Shown here: positions 43,560 through 52,641 of the stretch, piece by piece | Numbering within the stretch: position 1 is the stretch's first letter | How the letters are laid out: the number at the start of each line of letters is the position of its first letter | From: Pseudomonadota bacterium | Lineage (GTDB): Bacteria > Pseudomonadota > Gammaproteobacteria > Burkholderiales > Burkholderiaceae_E | Length of the DNA: 64,000 nucleotides | NCBI GenBank assembly: GCA_023389055.1 | Contig: JAEWFA010000016.1 | Location: 62,001 to 126,000, forward strand | Direction of reading: 5' to 3' | Program-made: the position numbers and the translations under genes | The notes under the pieces: model-generated | Databases searched by the model: none | The model's input: only the letters and a program-made list of their open reading frames with translations | What the model was told of the DNA's origin: nothing

Positions 43560-44486
43560 ATGACGCGGCCGGCCGACGTCGACGCGACGCTGCAGCTGTT
43601 GGCCGGCGAGGACTACCTCGCCGGCCGTTCGCTCGCCACCGCGGTCTTTCTCGCCCTGCGCCTGGGTCGCCCGCTGCTGCTCGAGGGCGAAGCGGGCGTG
43701 GGCAAGACCGAACTCGCCAAGGTGCTCGCGCGGGCGCTGCAAGCGCCGCTCATCCGCCTGCAGTGCTACGAGGGCCTGGACGTCGCATCGGCCGCCTACG
43801 AGTGGAACGTCGCGCGCCAGATGCTCGAGATCCGCGTCGCCGAGGCAGGTCACGAGGCGAACCGCGATCGGTTGCTGCGCAACCTCTATTCGCGCGACAT
43901 GCTGATCGAGCGCCCGCTGCTGCAGGCGCTCACCCAGCCGGTCTCGCCAGTGCTGCTGATCGACGAGCTCGACCGCGCCGACGAACCGTTCGAAGCGTTC
44001 CTGCTCGAGGTGCTCGCCGAGTCGCAATTGTCGATACCCGAGTTCGGGACGATCCGCGCGGAGCATCCGCCGATCGTCGTGATCACGTCGAACCGCACGC
44101 GCGAGAGCCATGACGCGCTCAAGCGTCGCTGCCTGTACGCATGGGTCGACTACCCCGACGCGGCGCGCGAACTCGACATCATCCGGCGCAAGGCGGGCGA
44201 CGCCGGCGAGCGGCTCGCGCAGCAGGTGGTCGGCTTCGTGCAACGCGCGAGAACACTCGACCTGTTCAAGGCGCCGGGCGTGGCCGAGACGATCGACTGG
44301 GCCAACGCGCTGGTGGCGCTGGACACGCTGTCGCTCGACCCGCAGTCGGTGTCCGATACGCTCGGGGTGCTGCTGAAGTACCAGGACGACATCGCGCGCA
44401 TCGACGCGGGCGCCGGCGCCGCGATTCTCGAGGAACTGCGCGCCGAGGGGATCCTCGAGCGCCACCCGGAGCGCGCCCAGGGATAG
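43560..44486 (+). CDS. coxD: MoxR-family AAA+ ATPase (CoxD-like)
   Basis: A 308-residue AAA+ chaperone with Walker A GEAGVGKTE (42-50), Walker B VLLIDELDRAD and sensor 1 VVITSNRTRE. In CO dehydrogenase systems CoxD helps assemble the active-site cluster; form II operons keep it for Mo-cofactor maturation or sulfuration. It acts with the VWA protein encoded immediately downstream, a general MoxR-VWA pairing. All ATPase motifs are intact. Confidence 0.9.
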   Translation: MTRPADVDATLQLLAGEDYLAGRSLATAVFLALRLGRPLLLEGEAGVGKTELAKVLARALQAPLIRLQCYEGLDVASAAYEWNVARQMLEIRVAEAGHEANRDRLLRNLYSRDMLIERPLLQALTQPVSPVLLIDELDRADEPFEAFLLEVLAESQLSIPEFGTIRAEHPPIVVITSNRTRESHDALKRRCLYAWVDYPDAARELDIIRRKAGDAGERLAQQVVGFVQRARTLDLFKAPGVAETIDWANALVALDTLSLDPQSVSDTLGVLLKYQDDIARIDAGAGAAILEELRAEGILERHPERAQG

Positions 44487-44488
44487 CG

Positions 44489-45706
44489 ATGCCCGGGCGC
44501 ATCGCCGAGAACATCGCGCATTTCGCACGCGTCCTGCGCGCGGCCGGTCTTCCGGTGGGTCCCGATCGGGTGCTCGCCGGCATCGCCGCGGTCGAGACGG
44601 TGGGACTCGAGCGCCGCGAAGACGTACACGCCGCGCTGTCGGCCGTGATGATCGACCGTCACGAGCAGCAGCCGGTGTTCGACGCCGCATTCGCCGCGTT
44701 CTGGCGCGACCCCAAACTGCTCGAACGACTGATGTACCTGATGCTGCCGCGCGTCGAAGGGCGCCCCGGCGCGACGCCCCCCGCGCAACGCCCGCGGCGC
44801 GTCGAAGAGGCTTTGTCGCCCCCGCCCCCGCCGCGGACGCCGTCCGCGCCGCGCGAGGCAGACGAGCACCGCATCGAGGCGATCCTCGGCTTTTCCGAGC
44901 GCGAGCGGCTGCAGCACGCCGACTTCGAGAGCATGTCGGCAAGCGAGTTCGCGCTTGCCCGACGCCTGGCCGAGAGCGTATCGCTTCCCGTACGGCCGTT
45001 GCGCACGCGACGCCTCGCTCCGTCGCCGCGCGGGCGCATCGACCTGCGCCGCGCGCTGCGCCGGCTTTCCCGGGCGCCCGACACGATCGACCTGCCCCGC
45101 TCGTCGCCGCGGCTGCGCATTCCGCCGCTGGTCGTGCTGATCGACATCTCCGGTTCGATGGACCGCTATGCGCGCGCTTTCCTGCACTACGCGTACGGGC
45201 TCACGCAGCACCACCATCGGGTGCACACGCTGGTGTTCGGTACGCGCCTGACCGACATCACGCGCTGCCTTCGCCATCGGGATCCCGACGTCGCGATCGA
45301 AAGCGCCGACGCGCTGGTGCAGGACTGGAAAGGCGGCACGCGCATCGCATCGAACCTGGCGCTCTTCAACCGCCGCTGGGCGCGGCGACTGCTCACCGGC
45401 AACGCCGCGCTGCTGCTCGTCACCGACGGGCTCGACCGCGACGAGCACGGTTCGCTGTCCGCGGAAGCGGCACGACTGTCGCGCTACGCGCACGAGCTCA
45501 TCTGGTTGAACCCGCTGCTGCGCTACGAGGGCTTCGAGCCGCGCGCCAGCGGCGTGCGAGCGCTGCTGCCCCACGTCGATCGCATGCTTCCCGTGCACAA
45601 TCTGTCGAGCCTTGCGGAACTGGCACAGGCACTGCGCGCGCCGGATCGCACCCGGAACGCGCGCACTCGATCCAAGCTGCGATCACCCAGGGAGTCCGGA
45701 ACATGA
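44489..45706 (+). CDS. coxE: VWA-domain containing protein (CoxE-like)
   Basis: A 405-residue protein. The N-terminal ~200 residues are helical with a proline-rich linker (SPPPPPRTPSAP) around residue 112. The C-terminal part is a von Willebrand A domain with the metal-ion site DISGSM. It is the partner of the MoxR ATPase (two bases between genes) and probably recruits it to the Mo hydroxylase during maturation. The ATG at 44489 lacks a clear RBS, as expected for coupled translation. The stop overlaps the CoxG-like start (ATGA). Confidence 0.9.
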   Translation: MPGRIAENIAHFARVLRAAGLPVGPDRVLAGIAAVETVGLERREDVHAALSAVMIDRHEQQPVFDAAFAAFWRDPKLLERLMYLMLPRVEGRPGATPPAQRPRRVEEALSPPPPPRTPSAPREADEHRIEAILGFSERERLQHADFESMSASEFALARRLAESVSLPVRPLRTRRLAPSPRGRIDLRRALRRLSRAPDTIDLPRSSPRLRIPPLVVLIDISGSMDRYARAFLHYAYGLTQHHHRVHTLVFGTRLTDITRCLRHRDPDVAIESADALVQDWKGGTRIASNLALFNRRWARRLLTGNAALLLVTDGLDRDEHGSLSAEAARLSRYAHELIWLNPLLRYEGFEPRASGVRALLPHVDRMLPVHNLSSLAELAQALRAPDRTRNARTRSKLRSPRESGT

Positions 45707-46356
45707 ACCTGCAGGGCGAACGACTGATCCCGGCAACGCCGGAGGCGACGTGGGCGGCGCTGAACGACCCCGAAACGCTCAAGGCGTGCATCAACGGCTG
45801 CGAATCGCTCGAGCGCGTCGGCGACGACGAATACCTGGCGACGATCGCGCTGCGCGTGGGGCCGGTCAATGCGCGCTTCAAGGGGCGCCTGAAGATGCTG
45901 AACGTGGTCCCGCCGTCGTCGTACACGCTCAACTTCGACGGCCAGGGCGGCGCTGCGGGCTTCGGCAAGGGGTCCGCCGACGTGCAACTGTCGCCCGACG
46001 CGGACGGAACGCGGCTCGGCTACAGCGCGAAGGCGCAGATCGGAGGCAAGCTGGCACAAGTGGGATCGCGGCTGATCGACGGCGCTGCTGCGAAAATCGC
46101 GGATGACTTCTTCGCGGCCTTCGCGTCGCGCCTGAGCGCCGAGGCCCGCGCCGTCGACGAGACGATCGTCGGCGAAGGCGGCGCGCCCGCCGCTGCAGCC
46201 AGCCGTGAAGGAGCGGGAATCGGCGGTGCGGCGGTCGAAGCACGGCGCGGGTCGCCGGCTCCCACGGCTTCACCGAGCGGATCGTCCCTGCGCTGGCTCG
46301 CATGGATCGTCGCGATCGTCGTCATCGCGGCGCTCATCGCGTACTGGCGACGCTGA
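45703..46356 (+). CDS. coxG: SRPBCC membrane-anchor protein (CoxG-like)
   Basis: A 217-residue protein with an N-terminal SRPBCC/START-like domain (~1-145; GERLIPATPEATWAALNDP), a low-complexity Ala/Gly/Ser linker and a C-terminal TM helix (WLAWIVAIVVIAALIAYW). CoxG of Oligotropha recruits CO dehydrogenase to the membrane, and the C-terminal helix here fits that role of bringing the hydroxylase close to quinones. It overlaps coxE by four bases. Confidence 0.9.
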   Translation: MNLQGERLIPATPEATWAALNDPETLKACINGCESLERVGDDEYLATIALRVGPVNARFKGRLKMLNVVPPSSYTLNFDGQGGAAGFGKGSADVQLSPDADGTRLGYSAKAQIGGKLAQVGSRLIDGAAAKIADDFFAAFASRLSAEARAVDETIVGEGGAPAAAASREGAGIGGAAVEARRGSPAPTASPSGSSLRWLAWIVAIVVIAALIAYWRR

Positions 46357-46396
46357 AGGGAATCGGGCAAGAGCCCACTGCTTCGAGAGGAACCGG

Positions 46397-47389
46397 ATGG
46401 ACAGCATCGATCGCGAAGTGCTCGAGCACGCACGCGACTGGGTCGCCGAAGGCCGCAACGCCTGGCTGATCACCGTCGTGGAGACCTGGGGCTCGGCGCC
46501 ACGCCCGGTCGGCGCACTGCTCGCGCTGCGCGACGACGGCCTGGTCGTCGGCTCAGTTTCGGGCGGGTGCGTCGAGGACGACCTCATCGAGCGGGTACGC
46601 ACCGGCGAGCGCGTAGGCAAGCCGTCGATGATCCTGTACGGCGTCGACAAGGAGGAAGCGGCCCGCTTCGGCCTGCCCTGCGGCGGAACGTTGCGACTGC
46701 TGCAGGAGCCCATCGTCGACGCCGGCTGGATCGACGAGGTGCTGGAGCGCACCGCGCGCCACGAGCTCGTCGCGCGCACGCTCGACCTGTCGAGCGGCGC
46801 CGCGGAGATCGAAGCCGCGCAGCTGGGCGATGCCTTCGCCTTCGACGGCAACACCGCGCGGGCGGTGTTCGGCCCGCGCTACCGGATGCTGATGATCGGC
46901 GCCGGACAGCTCTCGCGCGTGCTCGCGGAGATGGCCAAGGCGCTGGATTTCCAGGTCTTCGTCTGCGACCCGCGCGAGGAGTACTACAGCACGCTCGAGC
47001 TGCCGCAGGTAACGCTGCTGCCCGGCATGCCCGACGACGTGGTCATGGAATTCAAGCCGGACGCGAACACCGCGATCGTCGCGCTCACGCACGACCCGAA
47101 GCTGGACGACCTGGCGCTGCTCGAGGCGCTGAAGTCGCCGGCGTTCTACATCGGCGCGCTCGGCTCGCGCAGCAACACGGCGCGTCGTCGCGAGCGGCTG
47201 GCGATGTTCGGCCTGTCGGCCGAAGAGATCGCGAGGATGCACGGTCCGATCGGGCTGCACATCGGCAGCCGCACGCCGCCGGAGATCGCGGTGGCGATCC
47301 TCGCCGAGATCGTCTCGGTGAAGAACGGCGTGGCGCCGACGCAGAAGAAGGCGCCGCAGGAGGAGGAGGCTTGCGCGGCCGGGTTCTGA
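46397..47389 (+). CDS. XdhC/CoxF-family molybdenum cofactor maturation protein
   Basis: A 330-residue protein. The N-terminal XdhC/CoxI domain (SVSGGCVEDDLIERV; FGLPCGGTLRLL with its cysteine) and a C-terminal Rossmann-type domain (MIGAGQLSRVLAEM; YIGALGSRSNTARR) are complete. XdhC proteins bind molybdopterin cofactor, help exchange an oxo for a sulfido ligand, and insert it. GAGAGGA seven bases upstream supports the ATG at 46397. It closes the Mo hydroxylase operon, 40 bases after coxG. Confidence 0.9.
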   Translation: MDSIDREVLEHARDWVAEGRNAWLITVVETWGSAPRPVGALLALRDDGLVVGSVSGGCVEDDLIERVRTGERVGKPSMILYGVDKEEAARFGLPCGGTLRLLQEPIVDAGWIDEVLERTARHELVARTLDLSSGAAEIEAAQLGDAFAFDGNTARAVFGPRYRMLMIGAGQLSRVLAEMAKALDFQVFVCDPREEYYSTLELPQVTLLPGMPDDVVMEFKPDANTAIVALTHDPKLDDLALLEALKSPAFYIGALGSRSNTARRRERLAMFGLSAEEIARMHGPIGLHIGSRTPPEIAVAILAEIVSVKNGVAPTQKKAPQEEEACAAGF

Positions 47390-47429
47390 GGAAGGGAAGG
47401 GGGAAGGGGAAAACCGGGCGCGGCCTGCC

Positions 47430-48212
47430 TCATGCGCGCCGTGCGGCGATCGACAGGACGAGACGGCCGTCGGAGGTGTGGGCGCCCTCCACGGGCACGC
47501 CGTAGACGCGCGACAACGTGACGGGTTCGACGAGCGCCTCGACAGTGCCGAAGGCGACCTGCCCACCCGGCAGGTAGACGAGCGCTCGCGTTCCGGCTCG
47601 TCTCGCATGATTCGGGTCGTGCGTCGAATAGACGATCCCCAGGCCGTCGTCGGCGAGCGACGCAATCACGTCGAGCACCCTGCCCTGGTTGCCGAAATCC
47701 AGGCTCGTCGTCGGCTCGTCGAGCACCATCGTCGATGCTTCCTGCGCGAGCGCGCGAGCGACGGCCGCCAGTTGCCGCTCGCCGCCGGACATGCGCGACA
47801 GCGGGCGCGAACGGAAGTCCTCCAGCGCGAGCCGCTCGATGGCGCGGGCCACTGCAGCACGATCGACACGCCCGGGCGCGGCCCCCGCGGCAAGCCGCCC
47901 CATCCGGCCGAGCATCACGTACTCCTCGACCGTGAACTCGAAGGCCGCCCCCGCATTCTGCGGCACCCAGGCGACGCGCTCGGCGAGTTCGCGCGGCGTG
48001 TGCTGCGCGAGCGGCCGGCCGCCCCAGTGCACTTCGCCGGCAATCGGCGAGACGATGCCGAGCAGTGTGCGGAACAAGGTGCTCTTGCCCGAGCCGTTCG
48101 GGCCGAGCACGACGACGATCTCTCCGCCGTGCAGCGCCAGGTCGATCGGCGCGGTGAGCGCGCGGCGCTGATAGCCGAAGGACAGCGCCTCCGTGCGCAG
48201 CAGCTCAGGCAT
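47430..48212 (-). CDS. FecE/BtuD-type ABC transporter ATPase
   Basis: A 260-residue ATPase with Walker A GPNGSGKST (~38-46), signature RMSGGERQLAAVARAL, Walker B MVLDEPTTSLDF and the H-loop STHDPNHA. Sequence type is that of the siderophore/cobalamin/haem FecE-BtuD group, which also includes the MolC ATPase of the MolBC-A molybdate importer. It overlaps the permease gene by eight bases. No periplasmic binding protein or TonB receptor lies next to it. Its position directly after a Mo hydroxylase operon (convergent) makes molybdate one candidate substrate (inference). Confidence 0.88.
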   Translation of the reverse strand: MPELLRTEALSFGYQRRALTAPIDLALHGGEIVVVLGPNGSGKSTLFRTLLGIVSPIAGEVHWGGRPLAQHTPRELAERVAWVPQNAGAAFEFTVEEYVMLGRMGRLAAGAAPGRVDRAAVARAIERLALEDFRSRPLSRMSGGERQLAAVARALAQEASTMVLDEPTTSLDFGNQGRVLDVIASLADDGLGIVYSTHDPNHARRAGTRALVYLPGGQVAFGTVEALVEPVTLSRVYGVPVEGAHTSDGRLVLSIAARRA

Positions 48213-49251
48213 CGCGAGCGCGCGCGAGCATCAACGCGAACAGCACCGGCGCGCCGACCAGCGCCGTGAGCACGCCGGGCGGCACCTCGGAAGCGCCGAG
48301 GCTGCGCCCGATCGTGTCGATCACGAGCATCAACCACGCACCGAGCAGCATCGACACCGGCAGCACCCGCGCGAACGATGCGCCGACCAGCAGGCGCGCT
48401 GCATGCGGCACCACGAGACCGATCCATCCGATCACGCCGGCGGCCGCGACCGTCGCACTCGTCGCCAGCGTCGCGCCGACGACGAGCGCAAGCCTGAGCA
48501 CGGGCAGCCGCACGCCGAGCGCGTGGATCTCGTCGTCGGACAACGCGAGCGTGTCGGCGCGCCAGCGCATCGCGACGAGCGGGGCGACGCCGGTCAGCGC
48601 GAAGATCGCCAGCAGGGAGAGGTCCGCGCGGGTGATCGACGCGAAGCTGCCGAGCATCCAGAAGACGATCGCCGGCAACTGCGTGTACGGATCGGCGAGC
48701 GTCTTCACCAGCGCGATCAATGCGCCGAGCACGCTGCCGATCGCGATCCCGGCGAGCACGAGGCTGAGCGTTCGATCGCGCAGCGGCAACAGCGTGCCCA
48801 CCAGGTAGACGATTGCAACGGCGAGCAGGCCGCCGACGAAAGCTGCGCCCTGGATCGCGACGACGGTCCAGCCGAGGAAGATGCCGGCCACCGCACCGAG
48901 TGCGGCGCCCGCGGAGACGCCGAGCAGATCGGGGGCGGCGAGCGGGTTGCGAAAGACCGACTGCAACGCGACCCCCGAAGCGGCGAGCGCGGCACCGACC
49001 GTCAACGACGCGAGGACGCGCGGGCCGCGAACCTGCCATAGCACCGTCTCGGCAAGTGCCGCGGAGGCGGGGTCGCCCGTTGCGGCACCACCGACGACGA
49101 TGCGCAGCACTTCGCCGAAGGGCAGATCGAAGCGGCCGCTGCCCAGCGCATACAGCGTCGTTGCGACGACGACGACCGACAGCGACACGAGCACCGCTAC
49201 CCAGGTGAACCGCCCGGCGCGCACGGACGCAGGAGCAGGCGTTGCGATCAT
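48205..49251 (-). CDS. FecCD-family ABC transporter permease
   Basis: A 348-residue permease with about ten hydrophobic segments and the family motifs LWQVRGPRVLASLTVGAAL, GVALQSVFRNPLAAPDLLGV and GVIGWIGLVVPHAARLLVG. It forms a homodimeric channel with the ATPase encoded downstream. Typical FecCD substrates are ferric siderophores, vitamin B12, haem and, for MolB, molybdate/tungstate. No Fur box is apparent in the 43 bases between this gene and apbC, so the pair may be read through from apbC. Confidence 0.9.
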   Translation of the reverse strand: MIATPAPASVRAGRFTWVAVLVSLSVVVVATTLYALGSGRFDLPFGEVLRIVVGGAATGDPASAALAETVLWQVRGPRVLASLTVGAALAASGVALQSVFRNPLAAPDLLGVSAGAALGAVAGIFLGWTVVAIQGAAFVGGLLAVAIVYLVGTLLPLRDRTLSLVLAGIAIGSVLGALIALVKTLADPYTQLPAIVFWMLGSFASITRADLSLLAIFALTGVAPLVAMRWRADTLALSDDEIHALGVRLPVLRLALVVGATLATSATVAAAGVIGWIGLVVPHAARLLVGASFARVLPVSMLLGAWLMLVIDTIGRSLGASEVPPGVLTALVGAPVLFALMLARARDA

Positions 49252-49294
49252 CGCTTGCCGCCGCGCAGACGCCGACCGCAGCGACTCGCGCGCC

Positions 49295-50383
49295 TCAGGT
49301 GTCCTGGAAGACGATCTCCGGCACCTTGCTGCTGGTGTCCTGCGCCTTCTCGGCGATCTTCACCGCGATGCGCCGGGCGATCTGCCGGTAGATCTGCGCC
49401 GTGGCGCCGTTGGGATCGGCGACGACGGTCGGCTTGCCCGAGTCGGCCTGCTCGCGGATGCGGATGTCCAGCGGCAGACCGCCCAGGTACTCGACGTCGT
49501 ATTCCTTCGACATGCGCTCGCCACCGCCCTCGCCGAAGATGTGCTCGACGTGGCCGCAATTCGAGCAGCGGTGCATCGCCATGTTCTCGATGATGCCGAG
49601 GATCGGAATGCCGACCTTCTCGAACATCTTCAGCCCCTTCTTCGCGTCGATCAGCGCGATGTCCTGCGGCGTCGTGACGATGACGGCGCCGGTGACCGGG
49701 ATCTTCTGCGCGAGCGTGAGGTGGATGTCGCCGGTGCCGGGAGGCAGGTCGATGACGAGGTAGTCGAGTTCGCGCCAGTTCGTCTCGCGCAGCAACTGCT
49801 CGAGCGCCTGCGTGACCATCGGGCCGCGCCACACCATCGGCGTGTCGAGGTCGATCATGAAGCCGATGGAGCTGGCCTGGATGCCGTGGCCTTCCATCGG
49901 CTCGAGCGACTTGCCGTCGCGCGATTCGGGCCGCCCGCTGATGCCGAGCATCGTCGGCTGCGACGGGCCGTAGATGTCGGCGTCGAGCATGCCGACGCTC
50001 GCGCCTTCGGCCGACAGCGCCAGCGCGAGGTTCACCGCCGTGGTGCTCTTGCCGACGCCGCCCTTGCCCGAGGCGATCGCGACGATGTTCTTCACGCCGG
50101 GCAGCGTCTTGACGCCCTTCTGGACGACGTGCGCGTCGATCTTCTGATAGACGTTGGCCGAGACGTTCGAGACGCCGGGCAGCGCGCGCAGCGCCGCGAC
50201 CGTCTCGCGCCGGATCGGCTCGATCTGCGAGCGCGCCGGGTAGCCCAGCACGACGTCGACCGACACCTCGCCGCCGTCGACGCGCAGGTTGCGTGCAGCA
50301 CCCGATTCGACGAGGCTCTTCTGCGTGTTGGGATCGACGACGCGCGACAGCGCAAGCTCGACCTGTTGGAGGGTCACGCTCAT
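49295..50383 (-). CDS. apbC: Iron-sulfur cluster carrier ApbC (Mrp)
   Basis: A 362-residue P-loop scaffold that carries [4Fe-4S] clusters to apo-proteins. The N-terminal MIP18/DUF59 domain (~1-85) is followed by the deviant Walker A ASGKGGVGKST (~105), DADIYGPSQP, DLPPGTGDIHLT, and the cluster-binding CSNCG pair. I start at 50383, since the family N-terminus (SVTLQQVELALSRVVDP) begins there; the frame has another ATG at 50416. Divergent from metG, an arrangement shared with E. coli. A supply of Fe-S clusters suits the ferredoxin- and Mo-enzymes nearby but the gene is a general housekeeping one. Confidence 0.95.
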   Translation of the reverse strand: MSVTLQQVELALSRVVDPNTQKSLVESGAARNLRVDGGEVSVDVVLGYPARSQIEPIRRETVAALRALPGVSNVSANVYQKIDAHVVQKGVKTLPGVKNIVAIASGKGGVGKSTTAVNLALALSAEGASVGMLDADIYGPSQPTMLGISGRPESRDGKSLEPMEGHGIQASSIGFMIDLDTPMVWRGPMVTQALEQLLRETNWRELDYLVIDLPPGTGDIHLTLAQKIPVTGAVIVTTPQDIALIDAKKGLKMFEKVGIPILGIIENMAMHRCSNCGHVEHIFGEGGGERMSKEYDVEYLGGLPLDIRIREQADSGKPTVVADPNGATAQIYRQIARRIAVKIAEKAQDTSSKVPEIVFQDT

Positions 50384-50451
50384 CTGTGATTCCGGAAAGC
50401 GGGGTGGATCGAGCAAGTCTAGCAGGCACCGGAGGCGACAGACCCCTTTGC

Positions 50452-50457
50452 TAAGAT
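50452..50457 (+). promoter_or_regulatory. Possible metG -10 box
   Basis: TAAGAT, five of six matches, ends six bases before the metG ATG, which would give a leaderless transcript. No convincing -35 is visible. On the other strand TAGACT (50416-50421) may serve apbC. Confidence 0.35.
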
Positions 50458-50463
50458 CCGCCG

Positions 50464-52632
50464 ATGAGCGCGCGCACCCTTTTCGTCACGACGGCGCTGC
50501 CGTACGCGAACGGCCCCTTCCACATCGGCCACATCATGGAGTACATCCAGGCCGACATCTGGGTGCGTTTCCAGCGCATGCGCGGCCACACGGTGCACTT
50601 CGTCGGCGCCGACGACGCGCACGGCGCACCGATCATGATCGCCGCCGAGAAGGAGGGCGTCACGCCGCAGGCCTTCGTCGAGCGCATCGCCGCCGGACGC
50701 AGGCAGTACCTGGACGGCTTTCACATCGGCTTCGATCACTGGCACAGCACCGACTCGCCGGAGAACGTCGAGCTGTCGCAGTCGATCTACCGCGGGCTGC
50801 GCAACGCAGGGCTCATCGACGTGCGCCCGGTCGAGCAGTTCTTCGATCCGGTCAAGGGCATGTTCCTGCCCGATCGCTACATCAAGGGCGAATGCCCGAG
50901 CTGCGGCACGCCCGATCAGTACGGCGACGCCTGCGAGAACTGCGGCGCCGTCTACGCGGCCACCGAATTGAAGAACCCGTTCTCCGCGCTCACCGGTGCG
51001 ACGCCCGAGTTGCGGATTTCAGAACATTACTTCTTTCGTCTATCCGATCCTCGCTGTGTAACATTTCTGCGCGAGTGGACGCGCGGCGACGATCGCTGGG
51101 GCGAACCGCGGCTGCAACCCGAGGTGCTCGCCAAGGCGCGCGAGTGGCTGGGCAGTGAAAGCGCGGAAAGCGACGAGGGCGGCCGCCTTGCCGACTGGGA
51201 CATCTCGCGCGACGCGCCCTACTTCGGCATCGAGATTCCCGACGCACCGGGCAAGTACTTCTATGTCTGGCTCGATGCGCCGATCGGCTATCTCGCGTCG
51301 CTGAAGGCGCTGTGCGCGCAACGCGGAATCGATTTCGACGCGCTGCTCGCCGACCCCGCCACCGAGCAGGTGCACTTCATCGGCAAGGACATCATCTATT
51401 TCCACGTGCTGTTCTGGCCGGCGATGCTGCATTTCGCAGGGCGCAAGACGCCCGATCGCGTGAACGTGCACGGCTTCATCACCGTAAGCGGCGCGAAGAT
51501 GAGCAAGAGCCGCGGGACCGGGATCTCACCGCTGCGCTACCTCGAGGTCGGCATGGATCCGGAGTGGCTGCGCTACTACATCGCGGCGAAGCTGAACGCT
51601 CATGTGCAGGACGTCGACTTCGATCCGGACGACTTCCTCGCCCGCGTGAACGCCGACCTGATCGGCAAGTACGTCAACATCGCCAGTCGCGCGGCGGGCT
51701 TCGTCGCGCGGCAGTTCGAAGGCCGCGTGCTGACCGCCGACGAGGTCGAGGACGCCGGGCAGCGCGAGCGGGTGGCGCGGCTCGCCGCACAGGTAGCCGA
51801 CGCCTACGAGGCGCGCGAGTTCGGCTCGGTCGCGCGGCTCGCCATGGGCTACGCCGACGAGATCAACCAGTATTTCGACGCGCACAAGCCGTGGGAGATG
51901 GCGAAGGACCCGGCGCAGCGCGATGCGCTGCATCGCGTCTGCTCGCGCTGCCTGGTCGCGTTCCACCGGCTCACCGTGCTGCTCGCGCCGATGCTGCCCG
52001 CAACGGCCGCGCGCGTCGCCGAACTGTTCGGCACGCCGCCGTTGCGCTGGGAGGATCTCGGCATCGCCGCGGGAACCGCGTCGCCGGTGCGCTCGATCGG
52101 TCGCTATCGTCACCTGATGACGCGGGTCGAGGCGAAGCAGCTCGATGCGCTGTTCGAGCCTGCCGTCGAGGCGCCCAAGCCGGTCGAGCAGGCGACGAAG
52201 ACGCGGGTTGCGAGCGCGAGCGCCGGGCCGGCTCATGCGTCCCACGCGGGCGCGGCCGGTGCGCCGGCGGGCGCCGAGGCGCACACGCCCGAGACGATCT
52301 CGATCGACGAGTTCGCGCGCGTCGATCTGCGCATCGCGCGTATCGTCGACGCGCAGTCGGTGCAAGACTCCAGGAAGCTGTTGCGCCTCGAGCTCGACCT
52401 CGGCGAAGCGCGCACGCGCACCGTGTTCTCGGGAATCCGCGCCGCCTACGAGCCGCAGGCGCTGGTCGGCCGGCTGGCCGTCGTCGTCGCCAACCTCGCG
52501 CCGCGCAAGATGAAGTTCGGCGTCTCCGAGGGGATGGTCTTGTCCGCCTCGTCGAACGATGCGGAAGGACCGGCGGGGCTCTACCTGCTCGACGCGGATG
52601 AAGGCGCCGAGCCGGGAATGAAGATCAGTTGA
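50464..52632 (+). CDS. metG: Methionyl-tRNA synthetase
   Basis: A 722-residue class I synthetase. HIGH motif at GPFHIGHIMEY (residues ~19-22), zinc knuckle CPSCG...CENCG (about 144-163), KMSKS at KMSKSRGTGI, anticodon-binding helical domain, and an Ala-rich linker (~600) to a C-terminal tRNA-binding EMAPII-like domain (VDLRIARIVDAQ) that mediates dimerisation. It charges both initiator and elongator tRNA-Met. Length is that of the dimeric long form. One oddity is a run of AT-rich codons at 51016-51069 (residues 185-202) inside an otherwise GC-rich gene. Confidence 0.97.
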   Translation: MSARTLFVTTALPYANGPFHIGHIMEYIQADIWVRFQRMRGHTVHFVGADDAHGAPIMIAAEKEGVTPQAFVERIAAGRRQYLDGFHIGFDHWHSTDSPENVELSQSIYRGLRNAGLIDVRPVEQFFDPVKGMFLPDRYIKGECPSCGTPDQYGDACENCGAVYAATELKNPFSALTGATPELRISEHYFFRLSDPRCVTFLREWTRGDDRWGEPRLQPEVLAKAREWLGSESAESDEGGRLADWDISRDAPYFGIEIPDAPGKYFYVWLDAPIGYLASLKALCAQRGIDFDALLADPATEQVHFIGKDIIYFHVLFWPAMLHFAGRKTPDRVNVHGFITVSGAKMSKSRGTGISPLRYLEVGMDPEWLRYYIAAKLNAHVQDVDFDPDDFLARVNADLIGKYVNIASRAAGFVARQFEGRVLTADEVEDAGQRERVARLAAQVADAYEAREFGSVARLAMGYADEINQYFDAHKPWEMAKDPAQRDALHRVCSRCLVAFHRLTVLLAPMLPATAARVAELFGTPPLRWEDLGIAAGTASPVRSIGRYRHLMTRVEAKQLDALFEPAVEAPKPVEQATKTRVASASAGPAHASHAGAAGAPAGAEAHTPETISIDEFARVDLRIARIVDAQSVQDSRKLLRLELDLGEARTRTVFSGIRAAYEPQALVGRLAVVVANLAPRKMKFGVSEGMVLSASSNDAEGPAGLYLLDADEGAEPGMKIS

Positions 52633-52641
52633 ACGAGCGCC

